A DNA stretch of 64,000 nucleotides, from the NCBI GenBank assembly GCA_022606135.1, contig JABYQN010000010.1, positions 1,054,001 through 1,118,000 on the forward strand. Reading direction: 5' to 3'. Below the pieces are notes generated by a model that saw only the letters and a list, made by a program, of their open reading frames with translations, was not told the origin of the DNA and ran no database searches. Positions 1-12,351 of the stretch are shown here, one piece after another. Numbering within the stretch: the stretch's first letter is position 1; every line of letters begins with the position of its first letter. The stretch comes from Fomes fomentarius. Taxonomy: Eukaryota; Basidiomycota; Agaricomycetes; Polyporales; Polyporaceae. The position numbers and the translations under genes are program-made.

Positions 1-567
1 CTGGAAGGGAAACCGGCGTCGGTTGCCTGAGACCGGCGCGCGGGACCGGTGTCAACCTTGTCAAGATGGAGGCGGAGGCGGACGTCTTGGAACAGGTGAC
101 AGACGGAATGTAGGAATAAATGAATGTAGGACGGGTGCTGGATGATAGCCGTTAGATCAGCTCCCGACTGGGTGGTCGCGATGTTGCGCGGTGACGTTAG
201 AGCGAAACGTCGACGAGGGCGCGATCAGGCTGGATCACGTCTCGAATGCGGTGCCTAGAAACCAAGCTCATACAGGCTTGAAGGTTGTTGCTTATGCTTA
301 TGGTGAGTATTCCTGAGCATGTTCAAGTTGGGCGAGTGCGCGGTGAATGCTGAATGTGCACTGGGCAATCACAGGACCAATGAGGAGGACCACATTGGGG
401 GGATAGCCTTTTGGCTTGGAGCAGAGCAGCCGGCGGTACGCGGTCACGTGTGATGGCAGAAGCAGCGAAGCCCGGAATGGAAGGCGAAGAGGGAGCTTGT
501 GACCAGCCAGGACGAGCGTTTTAGTCTCTCACTCGACTCCCTCTCTCCTCTCTCCTCTACATCCATC
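1..567. other. Intergenic / upstream region
   Basis: No convincing coding region is seen. A CACGTG hexamer (E-box-like) lies near 445, about 120 nt before the first start codon, and the last 50 nt before the ATG are CT-rich, as in many basidiomycete leaders. The open frame on the opposite strand at 444-863 mirrors the real gene and is not supported. Confidence 0.4.
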
Positions 568-1998
568 ATGGCCGCCCTTCTCCCCCTCTCGCCCTCCTTC
601 GTCTCCCTCGCCACCGCAAACCCGTCCACAGAAGAGTCTGACGATGCCCCTCCGTCCCCCAGGGTCCGCTTCGACCACGAATGCGTCCTAATTCCGGACC
701 CTGTTCCCATGTCAAGGCTCCCTCGTCTCGTCACGAAGTCGTACGCTCTCCCACTCTGGAAACGCAAGCGCAGCCCGTCTGTAGTCTCAGAGCCCGAGGA
801 TGATCCTCTAGACGACCACGTCGTCTTCAAGGTCTCAGTACCGAGGTCTGTCCTTCCCCACATTCACGCACTCCTCTCCCGTGTAGTAAAAGTGCCGAAA
901 CTTCAGAATCGTCACCAAGGCTCTTTCGCCTTCCCGCGACGCCGCCCGTAGACCACTTGTCTCGTGTATGGTTCACCACGATAGCCCCCCGCCTCTCCCA
1001 TCCTCGCCTCTCCCCCGCGCCCAGCGAATCGCCCCAGGCGCGGTTCGCTCCCCGCAATAGCTCATTCGGAACTCGTCACCGTTCCATTGCGTGCATGTTG
1101 CTCCCAGTGCTATCCCTCCATTGATCAATGCATGAAGGCAGGCAACCACTGGGAAATTAACTTCTCCCGCGGCGCCCTTCGCCGCCGCAAGTCTGTTTCG
1201 GACGCACATACGCCCTCACGCACCCGACATTGTCTCCGCGAGGCCATGCCTGGGTTCGACGCGATCGTCGCTGTCGACGAAGTCGATCAGCGCCGTAAGT
1301 CTACCGAACACGACCCTCTTACCGCATTCACCATCGAGGTTCCTACTACCACATCCGTTAGCACGAGTTCAGGGACAGAAGAGATACCCTTACGCCGCGC
1401 GCTTTCCTTACCTGACGCTGTCCACCCGAATCGCGCAAAACTCCTTCCGGATATCCACCCGCGCGCCCTGGCGCCGCCCATTATCGAAGAGGACGAGCAC
1501 CGCCCGTCTCCACGACGCACGCCTATATCCAGCCCACTCGGGTCGACTACTAACCTTCCCTCCACCTGTATCGTGCACTCGGCCATGGTCCGAAAGGTTT
1601 CCGTTGTGTCCGATCCAGCAAAAACCTCTCCAACTCCCTCTCCAGAAGATTCCCTGCTGGACCTCGAGCTCGACAGGGCGTTCGCGGCTTCTCCCATCGC
1701 GCTCACGCCCCCTCCTCCCGTTACCATCTCGGAGAAAGAGTCTCCCATGTCGTACTTCTCTCTTCCGTATACCGGGCATGGCCACGGGCGTGCGATACCG
1801 TACGACTCGCCGACCTCTTCGCCCTCCTCTTCGCCCCGGATGCCCAATGCCCATACGCGCTCAACTTCGACGCTCGAGTCAACTAGCTCGAGCTCCAAGA
1901 GGAAGCCGCTCATGGCGCTTCCCGGAACCATCTTCCGCGCGTCGACGCAGGTACTCAAGGGCATCAGTGGGATGAGTGGTCCCCCCATGGCCACATAG
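568..1998 (+). CDS. Conserved basidiomycete hypothetical protein, Ser/Pro-rich
   Basis: I do not recognise a named domain. The chosen ATG (568) follows a CT-rich leader and starts MAALLPLSP. The N-terminal part holds a compact, conserved-looking segment (VRFDHECVLIPDP, then LPRLVTKSYALPLWKRK). The rest is low-complexity Ser/Pro/Thr sequence ending in GISGMSGPPMAT. The frame suggests three exons: 568-845, about 887-1075, and about 1142-1998. The first intron (846-886) would be only 41 nt, so it is uncertain. The middle exon is read in a frame containing PATPPVDHLSRVW. The long tail looks disordered and has proline-directed Ser/Thr sites, consistent with a regulated cytosolic or nuclear protein; that is inference. 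Confidence 0.6.
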
Positions 1999-3487
1999 CA
2001 TCCAGTCTCAGACAGCTTCCGCCGACCCCTGTTCCTCCCTCCCTTTGCATGTAACATACCCGACCCCCTTCTGATAGTCCCGTTGCATTGTACATCACCG
2101 CATCATGGCTGCCCATGTCATTCCCATTCCCGTTGTCCTTGCATGTCGTTAATCCTCAATATTATACCTCTGGGCTCGTGGTTGCTGTAGCTAGTGCAAG
2201 AGTGTCGGCCAATGTGGACCCTTGATCAACTTGTTGTTGCTTTCGTTTGCGAACCATGCGGCTGTGTATGTACATTACTTTAACAGTGTTCTCCGTCCAT
2301 AAACCACGTCCTTGATATCGTTATTCCTCTCATTGAACTTGAACCTAGGCACGTCCATTTGCGCCTAGAAGGTCAGCCTTTCGAATCCTTGGTCCGCAGT
2401 TCGACTTGTTTCACATGCAGGGTCTAACCGGTCTCCTCTTCTCATGTCAGGTCTAGATCTTGTGATCGACGGGCTGAACGACGAACGTTGAGTCTCTGAA
2501 CATCTAGTGAAGCAAGCTCTGCATCGTCGGCCATGGCCTTCAAATTGCAAAGCTCTATAGTCTTCACCAACTTAGCCACAACACTCCAACACTCCGATCC
2601 GTCACGGCGCCGTGGCCCACTGGCATCTCCAACAACTACTTCTCTTACTCGAGGGCTGCGGCGAGATCAAATGCGAGGAGCTCTAGTATTGCCAGGCCGT
2701 CCGGCGCAGCAGTGTCCGGATTTAGAACGACCTGGCCCGCCACTTCATGACCACCACCACCACTACTCATTCCACCTCGCGCACTCGAATAGGACAAGTA
2801 TTAACGCCCGATTACAATCTCCAGGCGGCGGTGGGACCCAGCGACTTGCAAGATCCCACTTACATCTCGACCTTCGCTAACGTCGAGTACACGCTTAAGG
2901 ATGCAAGGGGCCAGGGCTCACGGTCACAGGTCTACCGCGTCAACCCACACCTGACTTCGCGTCTGTGTGCGCAATCTGAAGAAGTGGTGGTGCCCGGACC
3001 ACCGGCCGATCTTGACGTCAAGTAGCTTGGTTTGCCTGAGATGCGGCCCGAGAATGAGGTCATCGCACACGACGAGGCGGGCTCGAAGGAAGTTGTGGGG
3101 ATGTAGAGGTCTACTACTGCGGACTGAAATGGTCGACGTGGAGAGAGCCTACACTCGGGAGGGATGTAACCTTGATGCAAACCCCATGGCTTCTTTCTTC
3201 TATAATTCAAGGAGTGAGTTATCCTTTGAGCTCTTCGGATAGGGGACAACCTCGCGTTGACATCGATGATGACGTAGCCTCAATGTGGATTGGCGTTGCG
3301 CGGAGACGAATGACGACGGGGGAAAGCGTTGTAGAAGCACTGCACAATAGCGCATGATTACAATTAAAAACGAGAGACAGACGTCTACTCCTGTGCATGT
3401 GCGGCAGTGTTCAGGCGATGAGACTCACAACGTAGGTGCGAGTTTTCGCAAACATACATTAATCGGGCGAAGTAAAAGGGCGTTCCT
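1999..3487. other. Intergenic, no recognised gene
   Basis: The first 350 nt are T-rich and look like a 3' UTR and termination region. Short open frames between 2533 and 3357 overlap in several frames and carry no recognisable motif. The one with the most protein-like composition (2747-3025, containing LTPDYNLQAAVGPSD) lacks a credible start context or splice continuation. Confidence 0.35.
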
Positions 3488-4071
3488 CTACATAAAAGCA
3501 GCGTACTTCTCCTGCAGGCCCTCCCGCTCTGCCCGTATATAAGATCTCATGATACCAATAGCATCCGACTGCAGCTCGAGAAGCTCCTCATTCATACGCA
3601 AGGTAAGACAATGAGCATGCGCCAGTCGCGGGTCGATGTCAGGGCGCTTGAGGGGAATATGCCCCGATGTCTATGAGAAGGCAACTCCTCAGTTCGACGA
3701 TACCGGACAAATTTCTCCAAAGACCGACCTTCAGAGAACCGTCGTCGTTGGTCAGCAGACGGAGTGTGGCGGCGACGATAGTGATGCTGGCACTCGCATG
3801 CTCGGCGTATAGAGCAGCGTCGGTCACGCCCGTGTCGGGGTCCCCTTCGGGCTGACGAAATAAATGCACACATGTTAGAGGAATCGTGTAGTTATGTATG
3901 TAGATGTACCTTGTGCATGGTCTGGACCAGCAGACGATAGGCTGCCACTTGGAAGCGATGCTTCGCATCGAACCATTCCTCGAGCTCAGGGGAATCCATG
4001 TTGGCAGATACCTCAGCAGCGATACTGTGGTCGACTTTGGTCTCAACGGAGGGTCCAGGAGCTGCGGCCAT
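3488..4071 (-). CDS. Small helical hypothetical protein, three exons
   Basis: Three phase-0 exons join cleanly: 4071-3910, 3851-3729 and 3670-3488. The introns are 58 nt each, with GTACAT..CAG and GTCGGT..TAG ends. The product is 155 aa, starting MAAAPGPSVETKVDHS and ending REGLQEKYAAFM. It has no signal peptide or membrane segment. It is rich in Ala, Leu and Glu and probably all-helical (for example LRMNEELLELQSDAIGIM near residue 115). I do not recognise the family. Consistent splice sites and phase in a short gene argue that it is real. It lies head-to-tail upstream of MND1 with about 670 nt between them. Confidence 0.5.
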
Positions 4072-4740
4072 GCTAGAGAGGCTGGTGGTTCAGAATGGAA
4101 CAATATGTGACTTTCATCAGACTAACGCCACGTACCCTCAGAACTTAAAGTCGGATAAAGTGATCGGGTTGGAGTGGGAGTGAAGTTGGGCGAAGTCAAG
4201 GTACGTTTGCAGAGAGGATGAGAAGGGAGGTGTTATATATGCAGCACAACTCTTGAACGAGTGGCGTGCACTATTCCTAGTATTCGCCGGGTGGCACACA
4301 ACGCAGGACTCATGACATGACCTTGTATTCAGTGCCGTTGTTCAAGATACCATATCCGACATCATCTGCAGACTATCTGCGAGAGACATGACGATAGGAT
4401 GACTGATTGTTCTTGCTTTGTGGACTATGAAGAGACGCCGGAGACCGATGCGACGATCCTGGTCACCTCTGTCCTCGGGACTCCGGGGCTGGAGAAGATC
4501 GTTGGGCTGAAAGGGCGCGGGCCGAAGTGGCGGTCGAATGTTACTAAGATACATTTCAAATTCAGACGGTGCGGGATCCTCACTCACAAATACTCTGGAT
4601 GACATTCGTGAACTACTCGAAGAGAACGGCTGGTAGGCATGATTGATCACTCAGTCTTCAGAGACTCCGAATAGGAGGGATGAGTGCTGATTGTACTATG
4701 TACGTACGTTGATACCAGCAGCAGCGAGGCACTGCTAGAA
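4072..4740. other. Intergenic, no recognised gene
   Basis: An open frame on the minus strand (4342-4650) contains an acidic/Ser segment (SSRVFVSEDPAPSEFEMYL), but no intron-joined continuation or family match is seen. The region presumably holds the promoter of the small gene and the 3' end of MND1. Confidence 0.3.
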
Positions 4741-5814
4741 TCAAGGATTGATATCCTCGTACTCTTCGTCTACACCTAGATATGACCTGATGTCTGCAGC
4801 ATCCACGCAATTCTGGCGGGTGAAGTGCGACAGCAGCATCAGATAGTTGTCTACGGCATAGTGCGTGAGTCAGTGACCTCTTCTCGGAGATCAGTTTGCC
4901 CGCTACTGCGACGTCGCGCCAGACACTCACCTGTCCATCGCATCGCAGCCTCTTTCGCAAGCACAACCGCACGCTTCTTCTCCTCTAACTTGATCGGATC
5001 GCATGCGCCATACGCGGCGAGCTCGGCCTCCAATTTCGCATATTCCTTCTTCGAGGCAGATAGCTTCTCGAGTGCCGCAGAACGCTCGTCCTGTGGATAT
5101 CCGTTAGTAATTCGGTCCGGCAACACGTCTCGTACACTCACGCTCTCTACCCTCGATGCTCTCTCCGCCTCTAATGCGGATTGAAGTTCATCAACTTGAG
5201 CGTGAAGGGATGCTTGCTGGTCCCTGACCGTCGCTAGACGGTTCTGCATCTACATACAACATGATCCGCTTGTTGTATAGTTGCGCGCGCACGATTTTGA
5301 GAGACATACGATTGCTCCTCTCTGGGAGGGGAAGCTCCAGAAGACTGGATATATGCGCATATAGTCAAGTCGCGCTGCGGTCAATCGAGAGCACTCACAA
5401 TTCGAGGACCCGATCTTGTCCATCTGAACGAGCCCATCATCCACCAAGGACTGCAGGACTTCCTTGACCGATTGTGAGACTTTGGAAAAGAAGTGGTGGG
5501 ATCAGTGGTACACAAGCGAGGGAAGGTTGTGGCTCACCAATTCCTTTCATCTTTGGCCCCATTTTCTCCAGTTCCTTGAGCTACCAGCCGGTCAGAAGCG
5601 CACACATTCATCAAACGAACGACGCAGACCTGGAAGAAGTCTTTCTGTGCACGGCATTGAGCGTCAATGTGGATATATGTAGGTCGGAGCACTCACCGTT
5701 TCATGGAAGATTTCGAGCAATCTTACCCGCTTTTCTTCTGCAGACAGTCCGCGTGGAGCCTGCGACGATATTCGTGAGAGGTCGTAGGAGTAGCTTTCGA
5801 GATGCGCTAACCAT
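4741..5814 (-). CDS. MND1: Meiotic nuclear division protein 1 (Mnd1)
   Basis: Mnd1 pairs with Hop2 and stimulates Dmc1/Rad51 strand invasion in meiotic recombination. The spliced frame gives the family signature in order: APRGLSAEEKRVRLLEIFHE, LKELEKMGPKMKGIVSQS, VKEVLQSLVDDGLVQMDK, IGSSN..FWSFPSQ (winged-helix domain). A coiled coil follows (QNRLATVRDQQASLHAQVDE onwards), then the C-terminal block LEEKKRAVVLAKEAAMRWT..DNYLMLL and a short acidic end (DEEYEDINP). At least six introns are needed. The first interrupts the gene directly after the ATG (5812-5814; intron 5760-5811), so the first coding exon is three bases. Stop at 4741-4743. The length fits the family. All key blocks are present, so the gene looks functional. 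Confidence 0.92.
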
Positions 5815-6189
5815 GAGTTTAATGGGAGAAGAACGGTAATGCCGAGAGTGGGGAGGGCGGGAGAACGGTAGGCTGGTATCTGAGGAAGGCTTGGAACACG
5901 TGAGTATTTTTGGCATTGTCACCCAGAGCGTGAAGAGAATCGAACAGGACAATCGAGGACAGACGTCATCGAGGGGGCCGAGCAAGAATGGTAGAGGCGC
6001 TTGTTGTGTGTAGTCCGGAACCAGTATCAAGAGTATAAAGTTTCAGTCATGGTAACTTGGAGAAAGAAGCGAATGAGTATGAATAAAATAGTATAATGCG
6101 GATGGATAATATGGTGTATACATGAACAACAACTGTAGCGCTAAGCTCCAGGCCAGCAAAAGAATCAAGCAGGCGAGGAAACACATCCT
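5815..6189. other. Intergenic between MND1 and protease gene
   Basis: About 375 nt separate the MND1 start (-) from the protease stop (-). AT-rich stretches near 6070-6120 fit a 3' UTR and polyadenylation region. No gene is seen. Confidence 0.4.
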
Positions 6190-7714
6190 CTACTTGAGTT
6201 GGGCGAAACCGACCGCGTTCTTGTCAAACGAGAAGGCGGAGTAGACGTTCTTCATGAAGCTGATCACACATACCAGTCAGTCGTCAACCCCATCCAAAAA
6301 AACTCATCCGCTTACCTGTCACCAACAAGCCAGACATTATCACCAAGACCCAGGTCCTGGCCGACAATGGCACCGACGCACATCGTTGGGCTGACATGGC
6401 CGATGTTGAAGTTCTCCGCGGAGATTGTCCACGTCTTCCCACCCCAGTTGAACCCGATCGTCGAGGGCATCAGCGCACATGGGTACTGGTAGAAGCCCGC
6501 TTGCGAGTCGTGTGCCTTGGAGTCAGGGATGGTCTTGTACAGAGCGGCGACGAAGGCAGGCGGGCCGTAGATGAGCGTCGTCCCCGAGTCGATGATCGTG
6601 CGCTGACCCGACTGGATGACATGCGAGCCGTTCATGAGGTTCATGTTCGCGATTTGCCAATAGCCGGACCCGATGACGTTGTGGTACTCGATCGCGCCCG
6701 AGTACAGCTGCGAGTTCGTGCCGCCGAGGTACAGCTCAGAGCCTGACGAGGCGAGCTTGAACCCGAACTCCGCAGATTTGATTGCGCCCTGCGCCTTCGC
6801 CGTGTTAATGAATGGACTCTGGTGAAGGTTCGAGAGGGCGGGGAACGCGAGCCCAAGGAGGCCGTCGTCGGCTTCGTCGGCGAATGTGGGCGAGAGGGTG
6901 TTGACTGGGGAGAAGTACTGGTTGTGCGCTGTCACCCCGGCGATAGTAACGGTGTCGGTGTAAACGGGCCCGGAGACGGTAGAACCGTCGCCGTAAGCAA
7001 TGGAGAAGGTACCTGACTTGGAGGCACTGGTAGTGGAATTGGCGGGGTTGTACTTGTTCTTTCCCATGCACACGCTGCTGGTGCAGCTCACTGAAGGGAC
7101 CCAGAGGTCCGATGAACCCGCTGTGGATGGCACAAGCAAAGAATCAACGGCTGCGCCCTCAGGAACTAGGCAGTAGAGAGTGAGGGACTTACTGTCAAAG
7201 TCGATGAGGAAGGTCTTCTTGTTGCTGCCGATGGCAATATTGCCCGCCCAGAACACCTCCTTGTAGTCCGTGAGTAGCTCCGCCTGGCGCTTCTCGTGCG
7301 AGGCTACATGACCCTGAGAGTTCTGCAAAGTCGTGTAGTCCATGATAGGGAAGACATGTGCGCCCTGATACAGAGGTGTGAGTCTGAAGGTCCATAGACA
7401 GGCTTTCATAGGGTACAGACCGCGTTCATGTTTTCCGCACCGATGTTGTTCTTGAGGTTGATGAGATTCTTACGGTGCTTGCTGAAACGAAGCAACACCA
7501 TAAGTAAATAGGGGAGGAGATTGCAAAACATTATAACTCACTTGCGGTCACGCACGGTCTGCTTCATCGCCTGAGCGTGGTCGAACCAGCCATCGGCCTG
7601 AGTGAGCGACCTGCGCTGCTCAAGAGCGACTCGGGTACCAAGTCCGTCGAGGATGGGCGACGCGCAGGCGGTCAAGGCCAGAGCGAGAGCCAAGAGGGTG
7701 GGGCTAAAGAACAT
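6190..7714 (-). CDS. Secreted aspartic protease, family A1 (polyporopepsin-like)
   Basis: Pepsin-type endopeptidase, predicted extracellular. The first exon encodes a signal peptide (MFFSPTLLALALALTACASP) and a propeptide. Later exons give the bilobal catalytic domain. Splicing with donor GTAAGT near 7190 restores the first catalytic motif DFDTGSSDLW; an unspliced reading hides it. The second motif is TIIDSGTTLIYGP. The flap region appears as IAYGDGSTVSGPVY. The last exon ends SFSFDKNAVGFAQLK, typical of the family C-terminus, with TAG at 6190-6192. Both active-site Asp residues are present, so activity is expected. Such enzymes serve extracellular nitrogen acquisition in wood- and litter-decay fungi (family knowledge). 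Confidence 0.93.
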
Positions 7715-9431
7715 GTTGGCGAGATGCGCAGAGCTGAAGATGTGAGAGTGCGATGGGAGTTCGTGTCGATGGAACAGACCAGCGGTGAACTTGTATACCC
7801 ATCGTCCTCAGGCTCGTGACCGGCAATAACCCTGACTAAAGCTAGAGCGTGCTGACTATACACCCCATAGGATGTGCCAGAAGCGAGTTTTGTGTCAGTC
7901 TAGTTCAGGTGAGGGCTAGCCGTCGACAGTCATCATCCGCAAGGCATGAGGGGCTGTGTCTATCCTCGGTGTCGACTGTGCTTGCCGATGGCTATTGAGC
8001 ACATCCGGACGGTCTCGTATCAAATCTGGCCACTGGTGGACACAACGAGAATAGATGAAACTTGTATTCGAACCGGGTTCGTTCGGAATTGGACTGAAGG
8101 GTGTATGGCGACTCCGTTCAAGCCAGTGGTTCGGAAGTCACGTCTTCAGTGACGATTAGATAGTATTTGTCTGAGAAACCGGTAACCTGATGGCGATAAG
8201 CCTTCAATTCATGCTAGTTGGAGGGAACGCACCTTCAAGTTGTCTCTTCAAGTTCGTGGCAATTTTCAAGATGGACGATACTACAAGCGCCCAGGCTGGG
8301 CCGTATGAGCGCCGGCTCGGGTTGATTCGACAGTGATGGGCTACATGAGTCTCCCCTAGGCAGACATTGGGCAGGCCTACTGGCAAGCGGGATAGGCGGC
8401 CTTACGGGCCAGATGTACAGCCCGCTCGGGTATGTGGGCAGCCTACAGCAGACTGCCAGTGCCACGATCCGACATCGTCCCTATCATGCCAAAGTAAGTA
8501 TTCAACCGCTATCCCGCTCCACTGCTACCCAGAGCCTCTCTAGCTGCAGAGCCATGCCATGAGTTGCCGAGCAGGCTGCTTACGGAGCGAATTACTCGCT
8601 CGAAAGTCCCTTATTGATGTTCTCTCGTCGGATTATGCAAAGTCCGTGCAGTTGGCGTTTTCGTCTTTGGCTATCGTTTTGCAGTCTACTGTAAGACCAT
8701 CCGTCCCAGTCCAGAACTCAAGGAGCAGAATTTGATACTATATATCGAGTATCAATCGGACAACTGCTGAAACACTAACATGACATTGATACACCTCAGA
8801 CGCCCAAGTGTTAGCCTCGTGTATAAGGTCATTAGTATTACATAAGGCATTAACGGGTCGTTCCGGGCATTCCTGTTGGTCAGTGGTCACATCCATCCAG
8901 TGCACCTTCCATGGCTATCAAGAACGTGACTTGCGACCTTTCATGGCATGGCAATGGCACCGATTGGCCATTGCTTTCATACTCGAGTGAACAGCTCTTT
9001 CTGTTGGTCTGCGTACTAGGAAGGTGACGAATCGCATCTTGTCCTTGAGTCCGCATACATCTGCAAGCCTTCTCACGAAGCCGTTATCCACTCGTTCTCA
9101 CAAAACACAAATCATATCACACTGCGTGTGCAACAATGTTCTTGTTCAAGTATATACCCTCTTCTGACAGCCATCATCGCGACCCCCCTTTTGCAGCCTG
9201 TGTGGGAGACAGATTCCGGCTCCATGTCTGTCCGACTCTCACTGACATGCTACCGTGGCTCTCGCAAAGTATGCTCGGACCTCTCTCGCACCTTCTGCGT
9301 TATATACTTAGTCCCCTTCATTTTCATGATTCACCTCTGGCCTCCGCTCCTGACTGAAACTCACCTCTCTCGCTCCTACCCTTGCTTCTCCGCCCTGCCT
9401 TCCCTCTCTGAGCGCTACTCAAACCCACAGA
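7715..9431. other. Intergenic, about 1.7 kb
   Basis: The region lies between the divergent starts of the protease (-) and the DUF6593-like gene (+), so it should hold both promoters. A TATA-like TTATATACTTA lies near 9300, about 130 nt before the downstream ATG. No open frame in it shows a recognisable protein. Confidence 0.35.
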
Positions 9432-10435
9432 ATGCCGCCGCCCTCAGCCACGCCCAAGCCACCACAGAAGCTTGAATTCACGAAGAACAGTTTGCGGAAC
9501 ACGACCCTCTCCACGGGCGACGACTCGCTCCACTTCGAGATCGTGACGCGCTACTGGCACCCGAATCTCACCAAGATCAACAAGTTCGACATGGAGTCCC
9601 GCGAGCTCGTGACCGTCGCCGAAATCGAGGGCCTGCAGACTCGAGAGCCCGCGTGCGCTTCGGCGGCGACAAGGGCCAGTGGACGACAGCAGGGGACTTC
9701 CTCAAGTACGACAACGAGCATGTGTGCGTACGCTCCTCGTTCCTCTCTTCAGGTCGAGCGGCGGAGGTGCTGACTGCCGACGCTTCGACGTCATAATCAG
9801 TGGCGGTACATTCCAAGCCAGCAGCGGCGTAGAGTACCGGTGGAAGACCCACCGAGGACGTTTTCAGGTACGAACGGTCCTCGTCCCGGGAATATTCCAC
9901 TAGATGACCGAGTCTATTTGGTGTGTTGTATGTGTAGCTCGTCAAGTCTGACGACCCGAGAAGAAAGCCGTTGCCGAGTTTCATCCGCACACGAGGCATT
10001 TCTTCGTATTCCGGATGTCTAAGCACGCGTTTTTCGAGGTTCAGCCTATCCCAGAGATCACGGATGCTATCGAAAAGTTCATTGGTGCGTTGTCCTTCCC
10101 TGCGATGATAGACGATGGGCTGACGAAGTCGCTCCTCCATAGTGAGCTATCTCTTAGTCGAGAGGCGGAGGAGGGACTTTCGTATCCGAGTCAAGCTTGA
10201 GAGGCACTGAGCTGATGTCTCTGTCTCACTCCGTCGTAATCTAACGATATCAGTGTCTGTTGTTGCGATTTTCCCTCGTATCAAATGCCTCGTATCAGAT
10301 CTAACAAAAACGCTCAGAACGGCTACCAGAGACTCGGATGATTCACGCCCTCCTACTCCAGGCATGTACATCACCGTGCAATGTGACATCCAAGTTCGCG
10401 ACGTACCCACCAAGTGGCAAGGAGCAAAGGCATAA
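9432..10435 (+). pseudogene. DUF6593-like gene with two apparent frameshifts
   Basis: Basidiomycete beta-rich DUF6593-type protein of unknown function. Exon 1 starts MPPPSATPKPPQKLEFTKN and runs to DMESRELVTVAEIE. The following conserved segment RVRFGGDKGQWTTAGDFL is in another frame from about 9650, with no usable intron between them. After an intron (donor near 9721) the frame gives FQASSGVEYRWKTHRGRFQ. After a second intron (acceptor near 9936) LVKSDDPRRK is followed, again out of frame, by AEFHPHTRHFFVFRMSK and QPIPEITDAIEKF. A last intron leads to VSVVAIFP and a stop at 10433-10435. Two single-base indels therefore break an otherwise recognisable gene. Sequencing error is the alternative. 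Confidence 0.6.
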
Positions 10436-10558
10436 TTGTTCCATCTCACATTCTCGCATGCTCTAAAGTCAGAATAAGAATTGGCGATCTCGACAGTGAG
10501 CGAGTCAAAGAGAACACAAGGAAGGTGACTTGAACTTTACGTTGTATATCTCTCACAG

Positions 10559-10586
10559 CGACCTCCCTCAGACCTCCCTCAGACTT
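10559..10586. repeat. Tandem 11-bp direct repeat
   Basis: The unit CGACCTCCCTCA / GACCTCCCTCAGAC is repeated twice in direct orientation. It is a short local duplication in noncoding DNA, with no assigned function. Confidence 0.5.
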
Positions 10587-12329
10587 ACCTGACAGTCCTA
10601 TTCCACGTCCAATGGGCCAGGATTGGCTCATGAGGCGAAGTTCAGAGTCGCTGACAACAAGGTAGGAAGAGCTAAGTAATTAATCAAACTTGCCTGGTGG
10701 ATCGGCATGGGGTCTTGGTCAGTTGCGACCGTCTTGGTTGCTGGACTGGTGACGATGCTACATGCGTCTAGGACAAGGCAATGATTCACTCCGGATCAGG
10801 AGGGCAGGTAGCATGCGGTAGTGGCCGGGATGAAGGACGGTGACTAGTACATTGGTTAATTAAGAGCAAAGCACACAGAGACGTACAGGCCCTACCTCTC
10901 GGCGTCGTTGATGAGTCTTACATAAGTAAGTAGTACTGAGGCCTACTCTGCTAATCATCGTTCTTACTGGACTCCACGCTGATCAAGTTTGGCTAAGATT
11001 CTCTCTCCTTGAAGGCTCTTGAGCTATTGCGCTGTCACTGTGCGCTGTATCCTCTGCGATAAGCCATGCATCAGGCTCGCAGTTGGCCTGCAGTGATAAC
11101 ACACCTGGGATGGACAGTACTTGCGAGGTTCGGACATCACATTCAATTCCCATCGAGTCCCACGGGCCACAGTGCAGGATGGCGTCAATCCTCCGGGCTG
11201 TCTCTGACCATAAGAGCAAACGCTTGCGCCGGTCCTCTTCTGGCTCACTAACCATTTCACATGCAAGCAGCAACTTCAATTTCTTCGACCTGTTCGGCAC
11301 ATTCACTTTTCCGAGTTCATTCCACCAACCCCATGGCCGCGCTTGCAGGTTGCAGGCTTGCAGCCGCCCGAACACCCCCAACCCGCGGCCGGAAGAATCT
11401 TCATGCTCATGCGCCTCTCTCAGGGGACGGTGCGTGCAACGCTGGTGCAACGTGAGGGCGGCTCGCGAGCCTGAAGCTTGAAGCTCCGAAGTCTCGACCT
11501 TGGTTGCCGCCTGCATGCCACGACTGAAGAAAATTGCACAGCGCTAGATGGCCAGCTAGCCAGGCCCGCACTTTGTGGCGTCATGGCGATCGAGAACGGT
11601 ATTGGCTCGGAGCCTGCCTGCTTGGGCGCTGCGCAACAATATGTATCTCATCCAACGGTAATTATCCGGTACATGACCATCCGTGACACCTGCGCACGGC
11701 GCGAGCCTCGAGGAGTTCGGGTTCGGGGAACTTACTGCCCAACAGTGAGCGGAGCTGGGCAATGAAGCTCGATATGTAATGACTCAATGATGCAGGAGAC
11801 GAGCCTATTATCTTGATTGGAGTCTATCACTGCGCGACACGCGAAGATACTAGTGGTTTAGACGGTCCTTCCACTAGTTACTGCCGCTGCCAACGGCGTG
11901 ATTCCGTAACATCAACTCAATTTCGGTACTTATCAACGGTGTGCGGAGCATATGAAATTTACGCGGTACGCCGTTGCGCTCGGCCTGTGGTACGTAAGTG
12001 TTCAGGGATAGCGCTATGAAAGATTATTGCTTGTTACCATTGGCGCTCAGGGATGGCGACGGGTCTCAGTTACACTGTGCAAACGCAAACGCAGTCGTGC
12101 CACTCCGCACGGGAGAACCTTCAAGAAGCTCGCATAAGGAACGCCCTGGAACTTGAAACATCTAATTTGCAAGGCTGTCACCCCGTCCAATAGGGTTCGA
12201 CGTTGAAACGTTCAACATTCGGATGCATGCTGACGATCACATCTATGTATGATCAGGAATGCTACTTACTAAGTAGCGGGTTACGCGCCACGCCCACAAC
12301 GCAGAGCGCGCCCTTGCATGACCTGGAGC

Positions 12330-12351
12330 CTAGAGTCTAATGAGACTCTAG
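12330..12351. repeat. Perfect 9-bp inverted repeat with 4-nt loop
   Basis: CTAGAGTCT and AGACTCTAG flank AATG, forming a perfect hairpin in noncoding DNA. There is no T-run after it, and the function is unknown. Confidence 0.55.

Noticed and set aside
1287..2057. 256-aa antisense open frame
   Set aside because: It mirrors the Ser/Pro-rich coding exon on the plus strand; no motif.
10983..11516. 177-aa open frame on the minus strand
   Set aside because: No recognisable motif and no splice continuation; the other frames of the same region are equally open.
12330..12351. Perfect hairpin considered as a terminator
   Set aside because: No gene ends nearby, and fungal Pol II genes do not use hairpin terminators.
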